A stretch of DNA of 64,000 nucleotides from Halalkalicoccus sp. NIPERK01 (GCF_030287405.1 NZ_JASVVV010000001.1:124001-188000), one strand, 5' to 3'. Counted from the first letter of the stretch, positions 51,084 to 60,367 are shown. Notes: generated by a model from the sequence alone, not told the origin. Numbers and translations are program-made.

Positions 51084-51505
51084 GGGCACTGGCCCAGGGC
51101 ACCTTCGACGTCCTGCATCCGGGTCACCTCCACTACCTGGAGGAGGCCGCCCGGATGGGCGACGAACTGTCCGTCATCGTCGCCCGGAGCGCGAACGTCA
51201 CCCACAAACGGCCGCCGATCCTCGACGGCCGCCAGCGCCGGGACATGATCGCCGCCCTCGAGGTCGTCGATCAGGCGCTGTTGGGTCACGAGTCGGACAT
51301 CTTCGTCCCCGTCGCGGAGATCGACCCCGACGTGATCGTGCTGGGCCACGACCAGCACCACGACGAGGCGGCCATCGAGCGCGCGCTCGACGACCGGGGG
51401 ATCGACTGTGCCGTGCGGCGTGCCTCGCCACGGGACCCCGCCTACGAGGGCGAACTCCTCTCGACGGGCCGGATCATCGAGCGGATCTGCGAGCGGCGGT
51501 GTTAG
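51077..51505 (+). CDS. ribL: archaeal FAD synthetase RibL
   Basis: A 142 aa nucleotidyltransferase. It has the [17 protein letters not shown] start (HxGH motif), [10 protein letters not shown] in the middle and the ISSTxR-like [11 protein letters not shown] at the end, as in archaeal RibL and glycerol-3-phosphate cytidylyltransferase. RibL makes FAD from FMN with ATP or CTP. Cysteines at the C-terminus (ERRC) are typical of RibL. The start at 51077 overlaps the JAMM gene end. Confidence 0.9.
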   Translation: MVRALAQGTFDVLHPGHLHYLEEAARMGDELSVIVARSANVTHKRPPILDGRQRRDMIAALEVVDQALLGHESDIFVPVAEIDPDVIVLGHDQHHDEAAIERALDDRGIDCAVRRASPRDPAYEGELLSTGRIIERICERRC

Positions 51506-51576
51506 GTCCACGTCCTCGCCGTTGTCTCCCGGAGCCACCTCGGTCGTCCCGCCCGGGACGCGACCGGTCCTACGGG

Positions 51577-52158
51577 CTACGATCGGCGCTCTGCCTCCCG
51601 GGTGAAGTTCCGGAGGAGGCGGTCGCCGAACCCGAGGACGACGAGCGCGCCGACGAGGTCGAACAGGAGGTCGAGGAGGGTGTCGTGGACGCCGTAGGGG
51701 ACGAGCACGGGTTCGGTGCCGAGTCGGTTGGCGACGGCGTGGACGCCGTACTCCAGTAGCTCCCAGAGGACGCCGCCGCCGACGGTAGCGACGAGAACGC
51801 GGGGTTCGGGGTCGCGGCCGCGGCGGCGAGCGAGGACGTGGATCGCCCCGCCGAGGAGCGTCGCGGAGTGGGCGTGCGTGAGGTGGTCCCACCACCACGT
51901 GTCGTCGTACGGACCGAGCATCCCGACGGCGTGGGCGAGCATCGCGACCTCCACGTAGACGCGCTGCCACGGCCGGAACTCGACGTCGAACCGCCGTTCG
52001 ACGACGCGGGGCAGGAAGGCCGCCGCGAGCGTGATCACGCCGTTTACCACCGCACCCGCGTTCCGCCGGCGCAACCCCGCCATGACCACGGCGACGATCG
52101 CACCCCTGATGCCGTGTCGAATCCGTCGCGCGATCGAAGTCCGAGTGATCCCTACCAT
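51577..52158 (-). CDS. conserved haloarchaeal membrane protein
   Basis: A 193 aa protein with about five hydrophobic segments. DTWWWDHLTHAHSATLLGGAIHVLARR and VGGGVLWELLEYGVHAVANRL resemble YjdF/DUF2238-like proteins, with DTLLDLLFDLVGALVVLGFGD near the end. The start at 52158 (MVGITRTSIARRIRHG) has a short basic N-terminus, as the longer frame above it is Arg/Pro-rich. Function is unknown. Confidence 0.7.
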   Translation of the reverse strand: MVGITRTSIARRIRHGIRGAIVAVVMAGLRRRNAGAVVNGVITLAAAFLPRVVERRFDVEFRPWQRVYVEVAMLAHAVGMLGPYDDTWWWDHLTHAHSATLLGGAIHVLARRRGRDPEPRVLVATVGGGVLWELLEYGVHAVANRLGTEPVLVPYGVHDTLLDLLFDLVGALVVLGFGDRLLRNFTREAERRS

Positions 52159-52369
52159 GAGCGCGTCGTCGGAGGTAGCGGGGCCGACCGGAAAACCGGT
52201 TCGCTCGCCCGGCCTCCGGGCCGTCTTCGAACGCCGGTGAACGCGGTGTCCGACGCGGTGCCCGTCGGCATCGACTCGCTCCCCGGTCGTCGGGTCGAGT
52301 AGCCTCCCGGGATCGCCGTGGCGGAGGCGCAGTGGTAAATTGAAGTGCGTGCCGAACCTTACTGCTACC

Positions 52370-52546
52370 ATGTACCGCGCGATCCTTCCCGAGGGCGATT
52401 TCGACTGTGCGAGCTACGAGCAGACCGACAACGGCGTCGAACTCTACACCGAGGAGGACGAACTGATCGCGTTCGTCCCGTACGCGAACCTCGTCGCGAT
52501 CCTCAACGAGGACGTCGATTCCGTCGACGACCGCTCGATCCTCTAG
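52370..52546 (+). CDS. small conserved acidic protein
   Basis: A 58 aa protein (MYRAILPEGDFDCASYEQTD ... FVPYANLVAILNEDV) that reads as a compact alpha/beta fragment. It has no family that I can name with certainty. GTAAATTGA near 52335-52343 is a TATA about 27-30 nt upstream, so it should be transcribed on its own with an almost leaderless start. It converges on purM with a 4-nt overlap. Confidence 0.65.
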   Translation: MYRAILPEGDFDCASYEQTDNGVELYTEEDELIAFVPYANLVAILNEDVDSVDDRSIL

Positions 52547-53529
52547 AGCGACAGGCCGCGGATCGCGACTCGCTCGCCCTCCTCGACCCGGCCGATCACC
52601 CGGCCGTCGGTCTCCCCGGCGAGCGCCTCGGCGTCCTCGGCGTCGGGGACCGCCGCGACGAAGCCCGTCCCCATGTTGAAGGTGCGGTGCATCTCCTCGT
52701 CCGTGATCCCCGCGTTCTGGACGAACTCGAAGACCGGGTGGACGGGACAGGGGTCCTCGATTTCATACCTGTGCTCGCCGAGGCGGTCGAGGTTGGTCCA
52801 CCCGCCGCCGGTGACGTGGGCCGCGCCACGGACGCCGTGGGATCGCATCGGCTCTAAGAGGTCGGTGTATATCCGGGTGGGTTCCAAAAGCGCCTCGCCC
52901 ACGGTGTCGTAGCCCTCGTGGGGAAACCCGTCGTCGTAGTCCCCCTCGCGGGTCGCGGCCTCGCGGGCGAGCGTCAGGCCGTTGGAGTGGATCCCAGAGG
53001 AGGGCCACCCGACGAGCGCGTCGCCCGGCTCCGCGCGCCCATCGAAGACGTCCTCTTTACGAGCCAGCCCCGCACAGGTGCCCGCGAGATCCAGTCCCGA
53101 GATCACCTCGGGCATCACCGCCGTCTCGCCGCCGACCAGCGCGAGGCCCGCTCTCTCGGCCCCCGCCGAAAGCCCTTCGCCGACCTGCGCGGCCACGTCC
53201 TCGTCAGGCGCTTCGACCGCGAGGTAGTCGACGAACGCGACCGGGTCGACCCCCGCCGCGACTAGGTCGTTGGCGTTCATCGCGATGCAGTCGATGCCGA
53301 TCGTCGAGTAGTCGCCCAGCGCTTCCGCGACGAGCAGTTTGGTGCCGACGCCGTCGGTCGCGAGCGCCAGATAGCGGTCGCCTATGTCGAGCAACCCGGC
53401 GTAATCGCCGCCCGTACCCGCGTCGTCCCCGCCCACCGCCGAGATCAGCGCCGCGGTCGCGGCCTCGCTGTCGGCGATGTCGACGCCCGACCCCGCGTAG
53501 GTGAGTTCCCGGTCCGCGTCATCGCTCAT
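52543..53529 (-). CDS. purM: phosphoribosylformylglycinamidine cyclo-ligase PurM
   Basis: A 328 aa AIR synthetase. LTYAGSGVDIADSEAATAAL at the start, DGVGTKLLVAEALGDYSTIG, GGETAVMPEVISGLDLAG and HVTGGGWTNLDRLG follow the PurM order. It converts FGAM to AIR with ATP in purine synthesis. The ATG at 53529 (MSDDADREL) gives the expected length; the frame above it is antisense shadow of the metalloprotease. Confidence 0.94.
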   Translation of the reverse strand: MSDDADRELTYAGSGVDIADSEAATAALISAVGGDDAGTGGDYAGLLDIGDRYLALATDGVGTKLLVAEALGDYSTIGIDCIAMNANDLVAAGVDPVAFVDYLAVEAPDEDVAAQVGEGLSAGAERAGLALVGGETAVMPEVISGLDLAGTCAGLARKEDVFDGRAEPGDALVGWPSSGIHSNGLTLAREAATREGDYDDGFPHEGYDTVGEALLEPTRIYTDLLEPMRSHGVRGAAHVTGGGWTNLDRLGEHRYEIEDPCPVHPVFEFVQNAGITDEEMHRTFNMGTGFVAAVPDAEDAEALAGETDGRVIGRVEEGERVAIRGLSL

Positions 53530-53613
53530 GGCAGAGTCCGTGCACGGTGCGGGCAAAAGCCCACCGTTTCGGTCCCCGACAGGGGTTTCGTCCTCGAACC
53601 CGTCCGTCCGGCC

Positions 53614-54522
53614 ATGGGACGCCGCACGCTCGCCGTCCTGCTCGGTTTCCTCGTCCTCGGGGGCTACCTCGGGGCCGCCTCCCTCGTCTATCGTGGTCTG
53701 ATCGTCGTCGTCGGCGGGTTCGACCCGCTCGCGCTCGTCGCGGCGCTGGTCGGCGGCACCCTCCTCTCGGGGTACCTGAGCTACCGGCTCGGCCCGGCCG
53801 GGCTGTTGCGGAGCCTCGACGCCCGCCCGCTCGAACGCGACCGGGCTCCCGGGCTCCACCGCCGGATCGACGCGCTCGCCGGGTCGATGGACCTCGAATC
53901 GCCGTCGGTGTTCGTGGCGTCGCTCGGCGCGCCCAACGCCCTCGCGATGGGTAGTTCGCGGCGGGGTTCGCTCGTCCTCGACGTGGGACTGTTCCGCCTG
54001 CTCTCGGCCGACGAACTGACCGCGATCCTCGCCCACGAACTCGCCCACCTCGAGAACGACGACGGCCTCGTCCGGGCGCTGGCCTCCGCGTCGGTCCAGA
54101 CCCTGCTGGGCGTGGCCCTCGTCGTCGCGGCCCCGCTGGCCCTCGCGCTCACGGGAATCGGCTACGGGCTCGCCCTGATCACCGGCCGTCGGGACAACCT
54201 CGCGCTCCGGGTTCGCGCGGCCCTCGGCGCGGGGGTCGGCCTCGCCGTCTTCGCGGTGACGGCGCTCGCCCGGGCCCGCTCGCGTCGCCGGGAGTTCGCC
54301 GCCGACGACCGCGCGGCGGCGGTCACGGGCGACCCGCTCGCGCTCGCGCGGGCGCTCAGGCGGATCGAACGCGCCTCCCAGCCCCGAATCGGCCCGTTTC
54401 GCGTCCCGATCGAGCGCGAGGAGGGCCCGCTGGAGCGGGTGCTCTCGACGCATCCGGCGACCGACGAGCGCGTCGAGCGACTGGCCGAGCGGGCGACGGG
54501 TCGGCGCGTCAGGGTCGAGTGA
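53614..54522 (+). CDS. M48-family (HtpX-like) membrane metalloprotease
   Basis: A 302 aa protease. Two N-terminal helices are followed by the cytosolic zinc motif HELAHLENDDG (His141 and His145), two more helices, then the third ligand region RREFAADDRAAAV. The C-terminus has LERVLSTHPATDERVERL, the standard HtpX ending. It should degrade or clip misfolded membrane proteins. It converges on the M50 gene and lies close to another protease and a TraB protein. Confidence 0.9.
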   Translation: MGRRTLAVLLGFLVLGGYLGAASLVYRGLIVVVGGFDPLALVAALVGGTLLSGYLSYRLGPAGLLRSLDARPLERDRAPGLHRRIDALAGSMDLESPSVFVASLGAPNALAMGSSRRGSLVLDVGLFRLLSADELTAILAHELAHLENDDGLVRALASASVQTLLGVALVVAAPLALALTGIGYGLALITGRRDNLALRVRAALGAGVGLAVFAVTALARARSRRREFAADDRAAAVTGDPLALARALRRIERASQPRIGPFRVPIEREEGPLERVLSTHPATDERVERLAERATGRRVRVE

Positions 54523-54540
54523 GTCCCTCGACAATGCCGC

Positions 54541-55152
54541 CTACAGGAAGAAGAAGGCGGCCGCTCCGACGGCGAGTCCCACGCTCACGCCGAACGCGAG
54601 CAGGAAGGCCGGGAGACTCCACGAGAGGACCGTTCTTCCATCTAGGGGGCCGAACGGGATCATGTTGAACGCCGCCAGCAGGAGGTTGATCCCGACGCCG
54701 TAGAGGCCGAGTCGGGCGACGAACTCGACCGGGACGAGCAGTAGCGGGGCGAACAGGAGGGCGAGCGCGAGGTTCGTCACGGGGCCGGCGACGGCGATCA
54801 GGCCGTTCTGCCGGTTCGTGATCCGCCCGCGGTGGTAGACCGCGCCGGGGGCGGCGAAGATGAACCCGGCCATCGCGCTCACGACCGCGAGGCCGAGCAT
54901 CCCGTAGTCGGCCCTGAACGCCGCCCGCTGGCCGAACCGGACGGCGACCACCTTGTGGGCGAGTTCGTGAAGCAGGAAGCCGACGCCCGCGGTGAGCATG
55001 CTGATGAGCAGGAGGGGGAGAAAGCCCCCGCGCTGGACGCCCGCCGCCCCGCCCGCGAAAAAGAGGGCGAAGGCGACCCCGAGGGCGACCCACGCGGCCA
55101 GCAGGTCCCGGATCTCCCGTTCGCCGAAGCGGATCCCGCGGATCGCGCTCAT
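54541..55152 (-). CDS. M50-family membrane metalloprotease
   Basis: A 203 aa site-2-protease-like protein. The zinc motif HELAHK is at residues 62-67 inside a hydrophobic stretch, and the second motif FNMIPFGPLDGRTVL supplies the Asp. The family cleaves substrates within the membrane. It is a compact form, with no PDZ domain. The ATG at 55152 overlaps the TraB stop by 4 nt, so the two are co-translated. Confidence 0.87.
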   Translation of the reverse strand: MSAIRGIRFGEREIRDLLAAWVALGVAFALFFAGGAAGVQRGGFLPLLLISMLTAGVGFLLHELAHKVVAVRFGQRAAFRADYGMLGLAVVSAMAGFIFAAPGAVYHRGRITNRQNGLIAVAGPVTNLALALLFAPLLLVPVEFVARLGLYGVGINLLLAAFNMIPFGPLDGRTVLSWSLPAFLLAFGVSVGLAVGAAAFFFL

Positions 55153-56438
55153 GCCAGCGCCCTCCAGACGAGTTCGGCGCTGTTTCTCGCACCCTCGATC
55201 ATCAGGTCGCCGACCGCGCCGACCCCGCCGATGTCCGCCGCGAGCCACGGGAGGACGACCAGCGGGAAGAGGACCGTCGCGATGATGCTTCCGATGTTCG
55301 TCGCGGCGACGACCGCGATCAGCCGAAAGAGGGGGACGTCGAGCATCCGTTTGAGGAGGTCGCGGATCGGGCTCTCCTCGTCGGCGAGGATCTCGTTCAA
55401 CGTCCCGATGTCGGCGACGTTCACCCGCTGGTAGCGCAGTTCGACGTAGCCGGCGAACCAGCCCGGGGCCAGAAGCGGGTTGATGCTCGTCATCCACGCG
55501 ATCGCGCCGCCGACGGTCGCGCTCGGCCAGTGTGCGCCCGCGAGTTTCGCGAGCGAGAAGGCGAAGACGCCGTTGAAGAGGAACCACGCCGCGAACACCC
55601 TGAGGAGGAAGTCGTTCTGTGCGCCGGCCATCACGAGCAGGAAGAAGAACGCGAGGAAGGCCAGCGCGATCAGGTAGCCGACGGCCTTGTAGATCGAGAA
55701 CCGTCGCCCCTTCTGGGTGCCGACGAGCGACGCCATCGGCGGGAGGCTCGCGGGGTCCGCGAGGTAGCGCTCGATCCCCTCGCGGTGGCCCGCCCCGACG
55801 ACCGCGATCACGTCGTGGCCCTCGTTTCGGAGGGCGAGCAGTTTGTGCGCGATGTAGGCGTCGCGCTCGTCGATCAGTGCCTCGGCGCCACCTGGGGAAA
55901 ATCGGCGAAACTCGGCCATCATCGCGGTCACGACGTCCGCGTCGGTCAGCTCCTCCACGTCGATCTCCTCCTCCCCGGAGCCGTAGCCGAACATCCCGAG
56001 AAAGAGGCCGCCGACGAGCTTGAGCTTCTCGACGAGGGTCATCCGCGCCCAGAACCGCTGGATCGTCGTCTGGATCTCGCGGTCGACGAGCGCGACCCCC
56101 AGCCCGAGCGACTGGGCGGTCTCGACGGCGGCACGCATGTCCGCGCCGGGTTCGATGTCGAAGCGTTCGCCCAGCCGGGTCTGGACGTACGAGAGCATCC
56201 AGTAGGCGAGGAACTGGAAGACGGTGTTGCCCCGCAGCAGGTCGCCGGCGTCGAGGTCGTCGGGGAGTTCGCCCTGGAGCTGGCGGTATCGCCCCTCGTC
56301 GAGTTCGACGGCGACGACGTCGGGCCGTTCGCGCTCGATCGTCTCCTCGACCTCGGCGACGCTGTCCGTGGAGATGTGGGCGGTGCCGACGAGGCGGACC
56401 GAGCCTCCCGTCTCCCGTGGCACCTGCCGGTCGGTCAT
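55149..56438 (-). CDS. TraB/GumN-family membrane protein
   Basis: A 429 aa protein. The TraB domain starts with VRLVGTAHISTDSVAEVEET and continues with RPDVVAVELDEGRYRQL, ALVDREIQTTIQRFW and VVGAGHREGIERYL. Hydrophobic helices follow from about 245 (IYKAVGYLIALAFLAFFFLL). TraB relatives include the Tiki metalloproteases and a Enterococcus pheromone shutdown protein. It is coupled to the M50 protease, suggesting a common membrane-proteolysis role. Confidence 0.88.
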   Translation of the reverse strand: MTDRQVPRETGGSVRLVGTAHISTDSVAEVEETIERERPDVVAVELDEGRYRQLQGELPDDLDAGDLLRGNTVFQFLAYWMLSYVQTRLGERFDIEPGADMRAAVETAQSLGLGVALVDREIQTTIQRFWARMTLVEKLKLVGGLFLGMFGYGSGEEEIDVEELTDADVVTAMMAEFRRFSPGGAEALIDERDAYIAHKLLALRNEGHDVIAVVGAGHREGIERYLADPASLPPMASLVGTQKGRRFSIYKAVGYLIALAFLAFFFLLVMAGAQNDFLLRVFAAWFLFNGVFAFSLAKLAGAHWPSATVGGAIAWMTSINPLLAPGWFAGYVELRYQRVNVADIGTLNEILADEESPIRDLLKRMLDVPLFRLIAVVAATNIGSIIATVLFPLVVLPWLAADIGGVGAVGDLMIEGARNSAELVWRALA

Positions 56439-56551
56439 TGCCGTCCCTTGTCGGCCACCGCTTTTAGCCGTGTCGAACGACCGATCGTTCCACGAGACCG
56501 GACAGATACGTGGGTTCTATACGTATCCGTGCGAAGCTACTCGGTACGATC

Positions 56552-57535
56552 ATGGTTTCGCCAGGCGAGCTTCGACTGCTGATCGAGCTTTCGGAAGGAG
56601 AGGACGAGTTCACGCCCGAGACGGGACCCGGCGGCGCGGTCGAGTACCCGACGGCGGCGCGACTCCTCGACGAGCGCGACGGCGAGGTGCTCGACGTGCT
56701 CGAACGATTCGCGACCCGGGGGGTTCTCGAGGGCGAGTTCGTCTCGAAGGTCTACAGCTGTCCGGAGTGTTCCGAGCAGGGCATGCAGTACACCACGGCC
56801 TGTCCGGCCTGCGAGTCGGCCCACGCCGTCGAGACGACCGTCGCCGAACACCGCGCCTGCGGGCTCGCCGCCCCCGAGTCGTACTTCGAGCGCGAGGACG
56901 GGCTCGTCTGCCCCGAGTGCGAGACCTCGCTCCGAACCGACGACCTCGACCGCCGGGAGCAGTACGTCTGCAAGGAGTGCGAGGAGGTCTTCGAGACGCC
57001 CGAACACCGCCTGTGGTGTCGCGAGTGTCTGTACATGTTCCCGCCCGAGGAGACCATCGAGCGCGCGCTCTATCGCTACCGGCTCACCGACGACGGCCGC
57101 GAGTGGACCGAGCGCCACCGCGTCGCCCGCGAGACGGCCGCCGACTCCCTGGAGGAACGTCGCTTCGAGGTGAGCGTCGACACGACCGTCGAGGGCGAGG
57201 GGACGTCCCACCCGGTCCACGTCTTCGCCGAGGACCCGCTCATGGGCGAGCGCCGCGTCGTCTCGGTCGCCGAACGCCCGACGGGCGAGCGCGTCGAGGC
57301 CTTCTGCGAGATCGCCCGCGAGGTCGGCGCCCACCCGATCGTCATCACCACGACCGGGGCGGTCTCGGAGGACGTCGCCGAGCGGGCCGACGCCGCGGAG
57401 TTGACGCTGCTTTCGGCCCGTCCCGACGGGACCCTCGACAGCGAGTACCGCGTGGGCGAGGGCGCGCCCCGCGGCCAGTCGCTCTTCCAGCGACTCACCG
57501 CGGCGGTCGACATGCCCGCGTGGAAGACCCAGTGA
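56552..57535 (+). CDS. TackOD1-like multi-zinc-ribbon protein
   Basis: A 327 aa protein. Residues about 68-165 hold four Cys pairs: CPEC, CPAC, the EHRACG loop, CPEC, CKEC and CREC, in the order of the TackOD1 output domain (CPxC ... CxxC ... H-x2-CG ... CPxC ... CxxC). The N-terminal 60 residues are a helical ELLIELSEGEDEFTPE-type segment and the C-terminal third is alpha/beta (FEVSVDTTVEGEG, PIVITTTGAV). TackOD1 is usually found in signalling proteins. The start at 56552 follows TTCTATACGTA by about 30 nt. Confidence 0.65.
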   Translation: MVSPGELRLLIELSEGEDEFTPETGPGGAVEYPTAARLLDERDGEVLDVLERFATRGVLEGEFVSKVYSCPECSEQGMQYTTACPACESAHAVETTVAEHRACGLAAPESYFEREDGLVCPECETSLRTDDLDRREQYVCKECEEVFETPEHRLWCRECLYMFPPEETIERALYRYRLTDDGREWTERHRVARETAADSLEERRFEVSVDTTVEGEGTSHPVHVFAEDPLMGERRVVSVAERPTGERVEAFCEIAREVGAHPIVITTTGAVSEDVAERADAAELTLLSARPDGTLDSEYRVGEGAPRGQSLFQRLTAAVDMPAWKTQ

Positions 57536-57647
57536 TACTGTCGGTCATTTGCCATACAACGGCGTGTGCCCGCTGTGACGGGCCACAGCGCGAGTGGGTC
57601 CCGTTCTGCCAGCGGCCGAGTTCCGGAGGTATGACCGACAGCCCGAG

Positions 57648-58091
57648 TCAGCGTCTCCCGTTCTCGCCGGCCAGCGCCTCCTCGCGCAGGCGCTCGCCGC
57701 GCTCGCTCTCGACCGCGAGGTCGGGCACCGGCGTCGGCCGCCTGTTCTCGTCGATCGCGACGTAGACGAAGTAGGACTCGGTGGTCTTCTCGGCGTCCCC
57801 CGTGCGGAGGTCCTCGCGGAACGTCTGGAGGCGGACCTTCACGCTCGATTTCCCGGCCTCGTAGACGTACGCCTTGATCAGCGCGACGTCGCCGACCTGG
57901 ATCGGGCGCTCGAAGTCGACCCCGTTGATGTGGGCGGTGACGCAGGACTCGCCGGCGAAGCGCATCGCGCTCATCGCGCCGATCTCGTCCATCCACTTCA
58001 GGACGTTCCCCCCGTGGGCGGTCTGGAGGCTGTTGGCGTGGTTGGGCTGGACCATCTCGCGGTTCTCGATGTAGGTCTCGAGCAGTTCCAT
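57648..58091 (-). CDS. acyl-CoA thioesterase (hotdog, BACH/YciA type)
   Basis: A 147 aa hotdog thioesterase. MVQPNHANSLQTAHGGNVLKWMDEIGAMSAMRF has the catalytic N-H-x-N and Asp/Glu residues of BACH, and SCVTAHINGVDFERPIQVGD is the second hallmark. It hydrolyses acyl-CoA of unknown chain length. The ATG at 58091 is preferred to frames beginning with the Arg-rich MGRGRAGG. It is divergent from the gene at 58180. Confidence 0.88.
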   Translation of the reverse strand: MELLETYIENREMVQPNHANSLQTAHGGNVLKWMDEIGAMSAMRFAGESCVTAHINGVDFERPIQVGDVALIKAYVYEAGKSSVKVRLQTFREDLRTGDAEKTTESYFVYVAIDENRRPTPVPDLAVESERGERLREEALAGENGRR

Positions 58092-58179
58092 GACCCGCCT
58101 TTCACGCGGGGAGAAATGAGCCTGCTGACTCGGCCAGCGAGGGGCCACGTTTATCGGCCCACCGGCCCTCCCTCGACCC

Positions 58180-58635
58180 ATGAGTCTCTCCGTCGAGATC
58201 CCCGATCCGCCGGCACTCGGCGCACAGAACCCCGCGGAGTACGACGACGTCGACAGCGTGGGCGTCGAGGACTACCGCCGCGAGGAACTGGAGGCGTTCC
58301 TCGAGGACGGGGCGTGGGCCGACGCCTTCGAGGAGTGGGCCGCCCACACCGACCTCACCGAGGAGGAGTACGCGGTCGCCGAGGACCTCGGCCTCATCCG
58401 CGAGTTCGACTTCTTCTGGGACGACTTCGCCGACCGAGTCGGCTACCACGCCCCCGGCCTCCCCGAGGACTGGCGCGAGCGCGACCTGCACCCCGATCTG
58501 GACTCCTGGAGCACCGTCTCCTCGATCAACGCCTCGCTGACGGAACTCGGTCAGGTCGTGAGCGACGTGCTCAAAGAGGAGTACGTCGACTGGGAGGCCA
58601 GTTACGAGGCGCCCGACGACCTCCCCGATTTCTGA
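58180..58635 (+). CDS. conserved haloarchaeal protein of unknown function
   Basis: A 151 aa very acidic protein (SLSVEIPDPPALGAQNPAEY ... DFFWDDFADRVGYHAPGLPEDW ... DSWSTVSSINASLTELGQVV). It contains no motif that I recognise. The pattern of Trp/Phe-rich helices suggests a folded domain. It shares a divergent promoter region with the thioesterase. Confidence 0.7.
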   Translation: MSLSVEIPDPPALGAQNPAEYDDVDSVGVEDYRREELEAFLEDGAWADAFEEWAAHTDLTEEEYAVAEDLGLIREFDFFWDDFADRVGYHAPGLPEDWRERDLHPDLDSWSTVSSINASLTELGQVVSDVLKEEYVDWEASYEAPDDLPDF

Positions 58636-58861
58636 AGCCCTTCCGATTGGCTGTTCGCGTGCGACCGCGAGGTTGCACACCGTCCCGCCGCACTCGGGAC
58701 GGCTCCCGACGTGGCCCGCGCTCGTGGTACGGTGCTGACGGTCGAGACGTTCGTAGTACGGTTCTGTCGGCGTGTACGGGTCGTGACTGCGACCGTCCAT
58801 CGATAACGGCCGTCAGGGAATGGCCCTTCTCCCGATGGAGACGGGCAGAATCGATATATTA

Positions 58862-59419
58862 CTAGCGCATACTGGCGACGATAGCGAATGTCTCCGGGCG
58901 TTCGTTAGAAAATACGACGTCGAATCCGGACTCTTCGAGTTGCGATACGGCTGTTTCGAGGTCGTATCGTTCCTCGGTCGACGGTCCCTCCTCCCCGGTG
59001 CCGGCCGCGGACCAGTCGACGACGACGAACCGGCCGCCCGAGCGAAGCACGCGCCGGACCTCCGCGAGCGCCGCCTCGCTGTAGAACTCGTGGTAGGTCA
59101 TCGTCGTCACGGCGGCGTCACACTCGCCGTCCTCGAACGGGAGGTCGGCCACGTCGGCGGTCACGAGCGAGACGTTCTCCGGGAGCCCCTTCTCGCGGTA
59201 CAGGTCATGCATCTCCTCCTGGATGTCGACGGCGTACACGCGCTCGGCGAAGGGGGCGACGTCGTCCGTATAGAAACCGGTCCCGCTTCCCAGATCGACG
59301 ACGGTTTCGGCGCCCGAGAGCGCGAGCATCCCCAGGAGTTCCTCGCGCGAACAGTAGCGATAGCGCGAGGGGTCGTCGAGTTCCGCGGCGCGCTCGACCG
59401 GGTAGGTGTGAAAGCCCAT
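58862..59419 (-). CDS. class I SAM-dependent methyltransferase
   Basis: A 185 aa methyltransferase. Motif I is ETVVDLGSGTGFYTDDVAPF, motif II VYAVDIQEEM, then ADVADLPFEDGECDAAVTTM and LRSGGRFVVVDWSA, as in UbiE/Coq5-like enzymes. The substrate is unknown. The start at 59419 (MGFHTYPVERAAELDD) is the first with recognisable sequence. It ends near 58862 after a 226-nt gap from the neighbour, in which I see nothing more. Confidence 0.87.
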   Translation of the reverse strand: MGFHTYPVERAAELDDPSRYRYCSREELLGMLALSGAETVVDLGSGTGFYTDDVAPFAERVYAVDIQEEMHDLYREKGLPENVSLVTADVADLPFEDGECDAAVTTMTYHEFYSEAALAEVRRVLRSGGRFVVVDWSAAGTGEEGPSTEERYDLETAVSQLEESGFDVVFSNERPETFAIVASMR

Positions 59420-59547
59420 ATCGATGGGGAGGTCCCGCCGTGACTTAGCTTCCGTCCACGATGCGCGGGCCGGTTCGGGTTCGAGACGGCCCTGCCCGCT
59501 CCCCGTGGCGCCGAAACGGCTACCTGCCGTGCGTGCCATCTACTATC

Positions 59548-60033
59548 ATGGAACTACGAGAGGCGGACGAGGGGGATATCGCGGGGATCCGCGGCGTCGC
59601 CCGGCGGTCCTGGGAGACGGACTACCCCGACATCCTGAGCCGCGAGACGATCGCCGAGACGGTCGAGGAGTGGTACACGCCCGACCGACTCGCGTTCGAC
59701 ATCGGAAGCGACGACGCACACGTGCTCGTCGCGAGCGTGGACGGGAGCGTGATCGGCTTCGCACACGCCGTCGGCGAGTCGGGGACGGGGACGCTGTTGC
59801 GGCTCTACGTCGACCCCGATCACAGGGGTGCGGGGGTCGGGACGCGGCTGCTCTCGGCGACGTGCGATCGCCTCGCGGGGGTGGGCTGTACGGACGTGGA
59901 AGCGATGGTCCTCGCGGAGAACGGGCCCGGAAACGCCTTCTACCGCGGATTCGGGTTCGAGCCCGAACGGGAGGGAGAGACGACGATCGGCGACGAGACC
60001 CACGACGAGGTCGTCTACGCGCTCACGCTCTGA
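59548..60033 (+). CDS. GNAT-family N-acetyltransferase
   Basis: A 161 aa acetyltransferase with the GNAT core LLRLYVDPDHRGAGVGTRLLSATCDRL and the C-terminal NAFYRGFGFEPERE. MELREADEGDIAGIRGVARRSW is the standard first strand and helix. Substrate is unknown. The start is at 59548. The 3' end overlaps the next, convergent gene by 11 nt. Confidence 0.88.
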   Translation: MELREADEGDIAGIRGVARRSWETDYPDILSRETIAETVEEWYTPDRLAFDIGSDDAHVLVASVDGSVIGFAHAVGESGTGTLLRLYVDPDHRGAGVGTRLLSATCDRLAGVGCTDVEAMVLAENGPGNAFYRGFGFEPEREGETTIGDETHDEVVYALTL

Positions 60034-60367
60034 GTCCGCGGAGGAGCGCTCGGCAGACCGCGCCGGGCCACACCCGCGCGGGGGCGACCCCGAGCACTCG
60101 TGAGAGAACGGTGGGCTCGACGTATGGGCCGATCCGCGCGATCACGACCCCGCAGGCCTCGACGTCGGCCGAGAGGTCGGCGGCGGCGAACCGCGATCCG
60201 ACCGGCCCGATCAGGTCCGAGAGCGTCCCGAGGCCCCGGAGGACGGCCATCGCCCCCTCGACGGTGGGCGTGGCGACCGTGAGGTGCTCGCCGGCGCCGC
60301 TGATCGAGACCGGGTGGCCCTCGACGTCCAGTTCGAGGTCGGCCTCGACGACGAGCGCCGGTTCCAT
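60023..60367 (-). CDS. unknown conserved haloarchaeal protein
   Basis: A 114 aa protein (MEPALVVEADLELDVEGHPV then ATPTVEGAMAVLRGLGTLSD) that looks like an alpha/beta domain. It overlaps the gene at 60367 in TGATG, so the two are translated together. No family is recognised. The ATG at 60367 is chosen for that coupling. Confidence 0.6.
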   Translation of the reverse strand: MEPALVVEADLELDVEGHPVSISGAGEHLTVATPTVEGAMAVLRGLGTLSDLIGPVGSRFAAADLSADVEACGVVIARIGPYVEPTVLSRVLGVAPARVWPGAVCRALLRGLRA

